Assembly (NCBI GenBank): GCA_036796435.1
Contig: DAIRCY010000041.1
Span: 1 to 21,388, forward strand
Reading direction: 5' to 3'
DNA length: 21,388 nucleotides
From: JAJYVT01 sp036796435
GTDB lineage: Bacteria > Actinomycetota > Acidimicrobiia > Acidimicrobiales > RAAP-2
The position numbers and the translations under genes are program-made. This document shows positions 1 through 5,648 of the stretch, in pieces. Each line of letters starts with the position of its first letter. The stretch's first letter is position 1. The notes under the pieces were generated by a model. That model was not told the origin of the DNA and did no database searches. It was given only the letters and a program-made list of their open reading frames with translations.

Positions 1-2
1 GG

Positions 3-470
3 CGTCCCCCCGCCACGGACCTCGTGATCGTCTGCGACCTCTTCGCCTACCGGCGAGGTCACGCCCACGAGGGCGAGCACTGCCACATCGTGGGCGGGGG
101 CCCGGTGCCGGTTCCCTTGGCCAAGGCCATGTCGGAGGACGCCTTCTTGAAGGCCGTCCTCCACGACGGGAGAGAGATCCAACGGATCCTCCACGTCGGG
201 CGGCGATACACAGCACAGCTGCGCACCGCTCTCGAGCTCGGTCCGGTGCCCTCCTTCACGGGAAAGGCGTGCGTCGACTGCGGGCGGCGAGGCCCGGGGC
301 TCGAGCTCGACCACCTCGACCCGATCGCCAACCATGGCGTGACCACCTACGCGAATGTCAAGGCGCGCTGCTACCTGTGCCACCAGGACAAGACCGAGCG
401 CGACCGCGCCGCCGGCCGGCTGGGACGACGGGCGCAAGCACATGGCCCGGGGCCACCCGACTCCGGGTGA
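3..470 (+). CDS. HNH endonuclease domain protein (13E12/DUF222-like), 5' truncated
   Basis: The reading frame is open to the left edge of the window, so this is the C-terminal part of a longer protein; a GTG at 24 is probably an internal valine. The visible part carries two CxxC pairs (CVDC and CYLC) flanking a DHLDPI segment, then N and CHQDK, which is the layout of a zinc-stabilised HNH nuclease fold. The preceding stretch (PVPVPLAKAM, then a segment around RILHVGRRYTAQLRTAL) resembles the link between DUF222 and HNH in the actinobacterial 13E12 repeat family. Such proteins are often present in many copies and their biological role is poorly defined. The protein is predicted to be cytoplasmic and DNA-binding. 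It converges on ccdA with an 18-nt gap. The HNH call is firm; the family assignment is moderate because the N-terminal domain is outside the window. Confidence 0.75.
   Translation, partial: RPPATDLVIVCDLFAYRRGHAHEGEHCHIVGGGPVPVPLAKAMSEDAFLKAVLHDGREIQRILHVGRRYTAQLRTALELGPVPSFTGKACVDCGRRGPGLELDHLDPIANHGVTTYANVKARCYLCHQDKTERDRAAGRLGRRAQAHGPGPPDSG
454..469. terminator. Possible hairpin between convergent genes
   Basis: CACCCG and CGGGTG form a 6-bp stem with a 4-nt loop at the 3' end of the HNH gene. The right arm can alternatively pair with CACCC at 476-480 across a GGTACC core. There is no T-tract, so a role as a bidirectional terminator for the HNH and ccdA genes is only a suggestion. Confidence 0.25.
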
Positions 471-488
471 GGTACCACCCGCCGGGGG

Positions 489-1442
489 CTAACTCACCGT
501 GAGGCGGTGCAAGCCGAGATGGTCCAGCAATGAGGAGAACTGCGCGGACAACCAGCCGAGGTCGCCCGCGAGAAGGATCGCCCCGAACGCGACGAGCACC
601 GCTCCGGCAAGACCCTGGACGATCGCGAGAGGCTTCCGCGCCCGGGCGTAGAAGCCGGTCAGCCGGTCGAACGCGAGTCCCGTGACGAGGAACGGCACGC
701 CGAGTCCGAGGGAGTACGCGAAGAGGAGGAGCACTCCCCCGCCGAGGGTCGAACGTGCGAGGGTGAGCGCCAGCACCGCCCCGAGCACGGGTCCGATGCA
801 CGGCGTCCATGCGAATGCGAATGCCATGCCCATCACCGGAGCGGCCAAGACGCCGAAGGTTCCCGGCCGGAGATGGAACCGCCGCTCACCGACGAGCCAT
901 CCCACCCTGCCCGAGAGCCGGGGGCCCATCCGGACCCAGGCCCCCGCGGGAAGTGAGCTCGCCAGCATCACGACGCCGAGCACGACCACGACCCCGCCAG
1001 AAACGGTGATGAGGCCGACTTTGTGGCTCGTCAGCAGATGGCCGACTCCGGATGCCGTCGCGCCAAGAGCGACGAAGACGACCGTGAAGCCCGCGATGAA
1101 CAACAGAATCCCGCGAAGGAGGGGCGCCAGAGGTCTCCCCGGTCGGTCGGGAGCGGGCCGGCTCTCGTCGTCCACCTTGCTCCCCGAGGGGCTCGGAGTG
1201 TCCAGAGCCGCAGGGGGTCCTGCCGCGCCGACGAAAGCGAGCTGACGCGCAGCAACTGGATCAGGACCCTTGCTCGAGCGGGCGTCCTTCGACGAGCCGA
1301 GCTCGGCAGCGGAGAGGCCGGAGACGAGCGAGAGGTATCCCGGGACGAGCGGCAGCACGCACGGCGAGAGGAAGGAAATTACGCCCGCGCCGAACGCCGC
1401 AAGGACCCCGACGGGATCGGCGACGATCGCGCCGGTGAGCAC
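489..1442 (-). CDS. ccdA: CcdA-like cytochrome c biogenesis / thiol-disulfide transmembrane protein
   Basis: This 317-residue integral membrane protein belongs to the DsbD-transmembrane/CcdA family, which carries reducing equivalents from cytoplasmic thioredoxin across the membrane to extracytoplasmic thiol proteins such as apocytochrome c maturation factors. Six hydrophobic segments are visible. The two redox cysteines sit in typical contexts: Cys28 in FLSPCVLPLVPGY (first segment) and Cys215 in AWTPCIGPV (fourth segment). Residues about 45-105 form an unusually long hydrophilic loop, rich in Ser, Pro and charged residues, after the first segment. The GTG start lies one nucleotide after the gmd stop, so it is probably co-translated with gmd. 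No ResB, ResC or thioredoxin-like partner is in the window. The family call is firm; the exact substrate is unknown. Confidence 0.88.
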   Translation of the reverse strand: MLTGAIVADPVGVLAAFGAGVISFLSPCVLPLVPGYLSLVSGLSAAELGSSKDARSSKGPDPVAARQLAFVGAAGPPAALDTPSPSGSKVDDESRPAPDRPGRPLAPLLRGILLFIAGFTVVFVALGATASGVGHLLTSHKVGLITVSGGVVVVLGVVMLASSLPAGAWVRMGPRLSGRVGWLVGERRFHLRPGTFGVLAAPVMGMAFAFAWTPCIGPVLGAVLALTLARSTLGGGVLLLFAYSLGLGVPFLVTGLAFDRLTGFYARARKPLAIVQGLAGAVLVAFGAILLAGDLGWLSAQFSSLLDHLGLHRLTVS

Positions 1443-1443
1443 G

Positions 1444-2418
1444 TCAACCCATCTGGGAGCGGACGAGTGCGAGGTCCGCTTCGACCATCATCTCCACGAG
1501 GCGGGGGAAGTCGACCTCGCGTCGCCAGCCGAGCGTCTCGTGCGCTTTCGTCGCGTCGCCGATGAGGAGGTCGACCTCTGCCGGACGGAGGAACCGCTCG
1601 TCGACAACGACGTGCTGCTCCCAGTCGAGGCCGGCGGCGGTGAAGGCGAGCTCGCAGAGCTCGCGCACCGAGTGCGACTCACCTGAGGCCACGACGTAGT
1701 CGGAGGGCTCGTCCTGCTGGAGCATGAGCCACATCGCACGGACGTAGTCCGCGGCATAACCCCAGTCGCGTTGGGAATCGAGGTTGCCGAGAGCGAGCTT
1801 GTCGTCGAGTCCGCAGGCGATGCGCGCGACCCCGTGGGTGACCTTGCGCGTCACGAACTCGAGGCCGCGGCGGGGCGATTCATGGTTGAAGAGCATGCCG
1901 GAGGAGGCGTGCAGGTCATAGGACTCGCGGTAGTTCACCGTGATCCAGTGCCCGTACACCTTCGCCACACCGTACGGACTGCGTGGGTAGAAGGGGGTCG
2001 TCTCCTTCTGCGGCACTTCGTGGACCTTGCCGAACATCTCCGACGAGCTCGCCTGGTAGAAGCGGATCTCCGGGTCGACGATCCGGATCGCGTCCAGAAT
2101 CCTCGTCACGCCGAGGGCGGTCGTCTCGCCGGTGAGGACGGGTTGGCTCCAGCTCGTCTGGACGAACGACTGAGCGGCGAGGTTGTAGACCTCGGCAGGA
2201 CGGTGGTCACGCAGCGCCGCGATGAGCGACACCTCGTCGAGCAGGTCGGCCGGGACGAGGGTGATGCGGTCCTGTATGTGCGCGATGCGCTCGAAGTTGA
2301 GGGTGCTCGAGCGGCGGACGACCCCGATCACCTCGTAGCCCGTCTCGAGCAGGAGCTCCGCGAGGTAGGAGCCGTCCTGGCCCGTGACCCCGGTGATCAA
2401 CGCGCGCTTGGCGGCCAT
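1444..2418 (-). CDS. gmd: GDP-mannose 4,6-dehydratase
   Basis: Converts GDP-D-mannose to GDP-4-dehydro-6-deoxy-D-mannose using bound NADP, the first step to GDP-fucose, GDP-rhamnose or related 6-deoxyhexoses. The 324-residue protein is an extended short-chain dehydrogenase. The Rossmann glycine motif is at residues 10-16 (GVTGQDG), the catalytic Ser/Glu region is SSSEMFG near 124-130, and Tyr149/Lys153 form the YxxxK pair in SPYGVAK. The NHESPRRG segment is typical of Gmd. The frame is open further upstream, but the ATG at 2418 begins directly at the Rossmann strand (MAAKRALITG) and has a TACCGT hexamer exactly 6 nt before it, so I chose this start. It is divergent from a glycosyltransferase gene, suggesting both serve a surface glycan. 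No GDP-fucose synthase or reductase gene is nearby. Confidence 0.95.
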   Translation of the reverse strand: MAAKRALITGVTGQDGSYLAELLLETGYEVIGVVRRSSTLNFERIAHIQDRITLVPADLLDEVSLIAALRDHRPAEVYNLAAQSFVQTSWSQPVLTGETTALGVTRILDAIRIVDPEIRFYQASSSEMFGKVHEVPQKETTPFYPRSPYGVAKVYGHWITVNYRESYDLHASSGMLFNHESPRRGLEFVTRKVTHGVARIACGLDDKLALGNLDSQRDWGYAADYVRAMWLMLQQDEPSDYVVASGESHSVRELCELAFTAAGLDWEQHVVVDERFLRPAEVDLLIGDATKAHETLGWRREVDFPRLVEMMVEADLALVRSQMG

Positions 2419-2424
2419 GGCGCC

Positions 2425-2430
2425 ACGGTA
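2425..2430 (-). promoter_or_regulatory. Putative -10 element of gmd (leaderless)
   Basis: On the minus strand TACCGT ends 6 nt before the ATG at 2418. This fits TANNNT and implies transcription starting at or next to the A of the start codon. I see no convincing -35. Confidence 0.5.
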
Positions 2431-2512
2431 GCCGAGGCGGCATCTGAGGCATCTACGGCTGGCCGGAAGCCGGCGGCGGGGCGTAGGTTGGCGGGGCGTC
2501 GGCGGGCGTCTT

Positions 2513-2536
2513 CGAGGAATCGAGGAATCGAGGAAA
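2513..2536. repeat. Short tandem repeat in the gmd/glycosyltransferase divergent region
   Basis: Two exact copies of the 8-mer CGAGGAAT (2513-2520, 2521-2528) are followed by a third with one change (CGAGGAAA, 2529-2536). The array lies just upstream of the glycosyltransferase -10 hexamer. An 8-bp period is not coding-compatible, so it could be a regulator site or a slipped-strand duplication. Confidence 0.55.
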
Positions 2537-2541
2537 CGCCA

Positions 2542-2547
2542 TACAGT
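2542..2547 (+). promoter_or_regulatory. Putative -10 element of the glycosyltransferase gene (leaderless)
   Basis: TACAGT ends 6 nt before the GTG at 2554. It matches TANNNT, with no Shine-Dalgarno at usable spacing, which supports both a leaderless transcript and this start codon. Confidence 0.5.
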
Positions 2548-2553
2548 GCAGCG

Positions 2554-3615
2554 GTGGCGAAGGTCGCGATCGTCTCCTTCCGCCTCGGCGGTGGCGACGG
2601 CGTCTCGATCGAAGCGGCGAAGTGGGCCTGGGCATTCGAACAGCTGGGCGCCGAGACTGTGGGCGTCGCAGGCTCCGGCAGCGCCGAGCGGCTGCTCCCC
2701 GGACTGGCGATCGACGCCGAGACACCCCCTACGTTGGCTGAGTTGGACGCCGCCCTGGGCGATGCCGACCTCGTCGTGGTGGAGAACCTCTGTTCGCTCC
2801 CTCTCAACCCTGCGGCCGCCGACGCAGTCACGCGGGCTCTCGCGGGGCGGCCCGCAGTGTTCCGGCACCACGATCTGCCATGGCAACGGCCGCAATTCGT
2901 AGGTTGGCCACCCCCCCGGGACGACACCGCGTGGCGCCATGTGACCATCAACGAGTTGAGCCGCTCAGAGCTTGCAGCGCACGGGATCGAGGCAACGACC
3001 ATCTACAACGCTTTCGATCCCGATCCAGCCGCGGGTCGCCGCGCAGAGACGCGGGCAGCCCTCGGCGTGGGGCCTGAAGACCGTCTCGTGCTCCAGCCAA
3101 CCCGCGCGCTCCCCCGCAAGAGGATCGACGCTGCGGTCCGGGTGGCCGAGAGGCTCGGCGCCACGTACTGGCTGCTCGGTCCCGCAGAGGACGGCTACGG
3201 GCCCGAACTGGAGCGGGTCCTCGCCGGAAGTCGTTGCCCGGTGCGGCGCGGCGCACCCCAACTCGCGCACGGGGGAGACGCCACCATCGAAGACGCGTAC
3301 TCCGCGTGCGACGTTGTCGCTCTCACGTCGAGCATCGAGGGGTTCGGCAACCCATCGGTCGAATCGGCGACGCACCGCCGGCCGCTCGTCGTCGGCCCCT
3401 ACCCGGTTGCAACGGAGCTTGCTCGCTTCGGCTTCGAGTGGTTCACGGAATCAGACGAGGCGGTCACCCTCCTCGGAACCTGGCTCGACTCGCCGGACCT
3501 CTCCCTCCTCGTCCACAACGCCGCCGTCGCCCGGCGCCACTTCGCCCTCGCGGACCTTCCCGCCAAGCTGGAAGCGGTACTCGCACCCCTCGGTGTCGTG
3601 GTCAGCGAACGCTGA
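2554..3615 (+). CDS. Glycosyltransferase, GT4-like (GT-B fold)
   Basis: This 353-residue predicted cytoplasmic glycosyltransferase presumably adds a sugar from a nucleotide donor to a surface glycan or lipid acceptor. The N-terminal half starts with a beta-strand/glycine loop (VAIVSFRLGGGDGVSIEA), as in GT-B acceptor domains. The C-terminal donor domain has LQPTRALPRKRIDAAV near residues 180-195 and the E-x7-E signature EGFGNPSVESA near 267-277, which contacts the nucleotide-sugar in GT4 enzymes. The open frame extends far upstream but is a shadow of gmd; the GTG at 2554 is where homologous sequence begins and has a leaderless-type hexamer 6 nt upstream. Divergence from gmd suggests GDP-mannose or a derived 6-deoxyhexose as donor, but this is inference. 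Confidence 0.85.
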   Translation: MAKVAIVSFRLGGGDGVSIEAAKWAWAFEQLGAETVGVAGSGSAERLLPGLAIDAETPPTLAELDAALGDADLVVVENLCSLPLNPAAADAVTRALAGRPAVFRHHDLPWQRPQFVGWPPPRDDTAWRHVTINELSRSELAAHGIEATTIYNAFDPDPAAGRRAETRAALGVGPEDRLVLQPTRALPRKRIDAAVRVAERLGATYWLLGPAEDGYGPELERVLAGSRCPVRRGAPQLAHGGDATIEDAYSACDVVALTSSIEGFGNPSVESATHRRPLVVGPYPVATELARFGFEWFTESDEAVTLLGTWLDSPDLSLLVHNAAVARRHFALADLPAKLEAVLAPLGVVVSER

Positions 3616-3668
3616 TGAATCGCCGATGAGTGGTCAGGGGCCCGGTCGGAGGGCAGCAAAGGCCGATG

Positions 3669-3688
3669 AGACGCGTCCGGACGCGTCT
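3669..3688. promoter_or_regulatory. Perfect 20-bp palindrome, likely operator of the adjacent TetR
   Basis: AGACGCGTCCGGACGCGTCT reads identically on both strands. It ends 11 nt before the GTG of the TetR gene at 3700 and abuts its proposed -10 hexamer (TAACGT, 3688-3693), so binding would block transcription. There is no following T-tract, so an operator is more likely than a terminator of the upstream glycosyltransferase gene. Confidence 0.65.
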
Positions 3689-3693
3689 AACGT
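3688..3693 (+). promoter_or_regulatory. Putative -10 element of the TetR gene (leaderless)
   Basis: TAACGT ends 6 nt before the GTG at 3700 and shares its first base with the 20-bp palindrome. Confidence 0.45.
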
Positions 3694-3699
3694 CTTGAC

Positions 3700-4383
3700 G
3701 TGACCGCGGCGGCGGAGCCCCGCCAGTCGGGGCAGGCACCTACGACCGCCGGACGCCAGAGTCGGCGCCCGCGTCGGCTCACCGCTGCCAAGCGTCGCCG
3801 CCAGCTCTTCGACGTCGCACTTCGGCTCTTCGCCGAGCGTGGATACGAGTCGACGACGATGGACGACATCGCCGATGCGGCGGGCGTCACCAAACCTCTT
3901 CTCTACCAGCACTTCTCTTCGAAGCGGGCGCTGTACCTCGAACTGGTGGACTCCGTCGCCGACGAGCTCCTCACGGAGATCTCGGCAGCGACTGCCGCAG
4001 CGCCCGGCCCCCGGGAACAGGTGCAGGACGGTTTCGCGGCGTACTTCCACATGCTCGTGACCCACGAAACAGCCTTTCGGCTCCTGTACGGAAGGAGCAG
4101 CCCGACCGACCCCGAGCTCGGCAGCGCGCTCCGGAAGGTGGAGGACGCGATCGCAGAGGCGATCGACCCGCTCATCTCCGCAGGGCTCGACCCCGACCAC
4201 CGCCGCTTCCTCGCGTACGCGGTCGTCGGAATGGCGGAGGGTGCGAGCCGCCGTTGGATCGAGGCGGACGAGAGCGCGCTCTGCCCGGACGGCGAAGGCC
4301 AGCACACAGAGAAGGCGCAGCGGCTGGCACAGCGCCTGGCAGACCTCGCATGGGCCGGTCTACGCGCCGTCCACGCGGATTGA
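3700..4383 (+). CDS. TetR/AcrR family transcriptional regulator
   Basis: This 227-residue TetR-type repressor has a basic, poorly ordered N-terminal extension (residues 1-32). The helix-turn-helix domain follows at about 33-80: ALRLFAERGYESTTMDDIADAAGVTKPLLYQHFSSK, split here by family landmarks G-Y-x-x-T-T, the recognition helix GVTKPLLYQHF and the following K. The remaining ~145 residues are the ligand/dimer domain, typical in length. The GTG start is supported by a TANNNT hexamer 6 nt upstream; no Shine-Dalgarno is present. A perfect palindrome overlapping the promoter suggests autorepression. Neighbours (glycosyltransferase upstream on the same strand, convergent phosphatase) do not reveal the ligand. 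Confidence 0.9.
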   Translation: MTAAAEPRQSGQAPTTAGRQSRRPRRLTAAKRRRQLFDVALRLFAERGYESTTMDDIADAAGVTKPLLYQHFSSKRALYLELVDSVADELLTEISAATAAAPGPREQVQDGFAAYFHMLVTHETAFRLLYGRSSPTDPELGSALRKVEDAIAEAIDPLISAGLDPDHRRFLAYAVVGMAEGASRRWIEADESALCPDGEGQHTEKAQRLAQRLADLAWAGLRAVHAD

Positions 4384-4442
4384 GGGCCGAGGCTGGAGGA
4401 AGTCGGACTCGGCGGCGGCGGGATGCAGGCGGACCCGGGGCG

Positions 4443-4985
4443 TCAAAGTCGGTCCACGAGCGACGCGCAGAGTCCCCACAGGTCCGCCGCGCAATTAACG
4501 TACGCCTCATCCTCGCGGCCGGCCGGGTCGGCGACGTCGGTGTCCGGGTCGAGCTCGGCCTGCTCCAATCTCAGGGACCCGATCCTCTCTGTGAGCGGTC
4601 GAGCATCGGCCGGGAGGTCGCGCACGAGAGGTCTGAGCATGCCCGTCCGTCCCGCGGCGGCCGGATACCGCTTACGGACGAAGCGGACGTGTGCGGTCTC
4701 CATCGCGACCACGAGGTCCACGCCGTCGAAGAGCCCGGCGCCGAGCTGCCGGCTCCGATGAGCGCTCATCTCGCCGAGCGATGGCTCCAGCTCGACGAGC
4801 GTGCGGAGCGCTGAAAGGGTCCGTGCCCCGACCGGCACGCCGTCAACCGCGTGCGTCCCCGCGCTGGCGACCGACACCCGAATGTGGCGCTGCGCCGCGT
4901 GGTGCTCGATCATTACGGCCGCCATCACTGAACGGCACGTGTTGCCGGTGCACACCACGAGCATCGACAACGTCCCAGAAGGCAT
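4443..4985 (-). CDS. Low-molecular-weight protein-tyrosine-phosphatase family protein
   Basis: A 180-residue cytoplasmic phosphatase of the LMW-PTP/arsenate-reductase fold. The P-loop C-x5-R is Cys12-TGNTC-Arg18 followed by Ser19, and the acid-supplying Asp-Pro motif is Asp153-Pro154 in DVADPAGRED. The position after CRS is normally Pro in LMW-PTPs but is Val here. It could dephosphorylate tyrosine-phosphorylated proteins such as polysaccharide-chain regulators, or be a relative of unknown substrate; arsenate reductase is less likely given the DP motif. The ATG at 4985 has a TACTGT hexamer exactly 6 nt before it, which favours it over the ATG seven codons later. It is divergent from the Lrp gene and convergent with the TetR gene. 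Confidence 0.85.
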   Translation of the reverse strand: MPSGTLSMLVVCTGNTCRSVMAAVMIEHHAAQRHIRVSVASAGTHAVDGVPVGARTLSALRTLVELEPSLGEMSAHRSRQLGAGLFDGVDLVVAMETAHVRFVRKRYPAAAGRTGMLRPLVRDLPADARPLTERIGSLRLEQAELDPDTDVADPAGREDEAYVNCAADLWGLCASLVDRL

Positions 4986-4991
4986 CGGGCG

Positions 4992-4997
4992 ACAGTA
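4992..4997 (-). promoter_or_regulatory. Putative -10 element of the phosphatase gene (leaderless)
   Basis: On the minus strand TACTGT ends 6 nt before the ATG at 4985. Confidence 0.5.
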
Positions 4998-5004
4998 CCC
5001 GGAC

Positions 5005-5014
5005 GACAGCTGTC
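5005..5014. promoter_or_regulatory. 10-bp palindrome in the phosphatase/Lrp divergent region
   Basis: GACAGCTGTC is a perfect palindrome, with a further GACAG at 4991-4995. It lies between the two divergent promoters and could be a binding site for the adjacent Lrp-family regulator. It is short, so chance occurrence is possible. Confidence 0.3.
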
Positions 5015-5057
5015 AGAGCCTGCGACGGCTCGACGGCGGGCGCGGGCAACGCAGACG

Positions 5058-5086
5058 GTGACCTCTCCCGTCGGGCCGCATAGCCT
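5058..5086 (+). promoter_or_regulatory. Putative promoter of the Lrp/AsnC gene
   Basis: GTGACC (5058-5063) is a plausible -35 (four of six matches to TTGACA), separated by exactly 17 nt from TAGCCT (5081-5086), a -10 element ending 7 nt before the GTG at 5094. This makes the upstream in-frame GTG at 5058 part of the promoter rather than the start codon. Confidence 0.5.
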
Positions 5087-5093
5087 TGCGCTG

Positions 5094-5648
5094 GTGGACG
5101 GACAACCCCCGCGCCTCGATGCCACCGATCTCGCCCTTCTCCGGCTCCTGCAGCGCGACGCGAGGCAGACGAACAAAGATCTCGCCGAGGCCGTCGGCAT
5201 CGCACAGTCGACGTGTCTCGAGCGGATCCGCGCGTTACGCGCCCAGGGGGTGGTCAAGGGGTGGCACGCGGACGTCGATCTCGATGCGATCGGTCTGCCG
5301 CTGCGGGCGATGATCAGCGTGCGGTTGCGGCCGAAGACCACGGCCTCGGTGCGGGCCTTCCAGCAGGAGATGCTGGACGCGCCCGAGGTGCTCGCGGTGT
5401 GGACGGTGACGGGTGCCGACGACTTCCTCGTGGAAGTCGCCACGCACGACGTGGCACACCTCCGTGACTTCGTCCTCGACCACGTCACCGGCAGGAGCGA
5501 GGTCGTCGACGCGCGGACGTCGCTCGTCTACGACCAGGTGCGGGTCTGGGAGATCCCTCCCGCCGAACAGCTCACGCTCAGCGGTGCGGGAACCGCCCCA
5601 GACGCTCGGCAAGCTCCTCGCGGTACGACCCCACGCACTTCTCCTTGA
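5094..5648 (+). CDS. Lrp/AsnC family transcriptional regulator
   Basis: This 184-residue protein has an N-terminal AsnC-type winged helix (LDATDLALLRLLQRDAR, then TNKDLAEAVGIAQSTCLERI and GVVKGW) followed by a RAM/Lrp ligand-binding domain (MISVRLRPK, VLAVWTVTGADDFLVEV). Lrp proteins sense amino acids or related metabolites and control their metabolism. I prefer the GTG at 5094 because it is 7 nt after a TAGCCT hexamer and sits directly at the HTH; an in-frame GTG at 5058 would add 12 residues. The last ~24 residues (Ala/Pro/Thr/Arg-rich) lie outside the conserved domain and are encoded opposite the 3' end of the indolepyruvate oxidoreductase gene (71-bp antisense overlap). Adjacency suggests it controls that gene, or the divergent phosphatase, or both. 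Confidence 0.9.
   Translation: MDGQPPRLDATDLALLRLLQRDARQTNKDLAEAVGIAQSTCLERIRALRAQGVVKGWHADVDLDAIGLPLRAMISVRLRPKTTASVRAFQQEMLDAPEVLAVWTVTGADDFLVEVATHDVAHLRDFVLDHVTGRSEVVDARTSLVYDQVRVWEIPPAEQLTLSGAGTAPDARQAPRGTTPRTSP

Noticed and set aside
1771..2553. N-terminal extension of the glycosyltransferase ORF across gmd
   Set aside because: This part is antisense to gmd and not protein-like; homologous sequence and a leaderless promoter signal begin at 2554.
2419..2940. N-terminal extension of the gmd ORF (174 codons)
   Set aside because: Arg/Pro-rich shadow of the glycosyltransferase gene; the Rossmann motif begins directly after the ATG at 2418.
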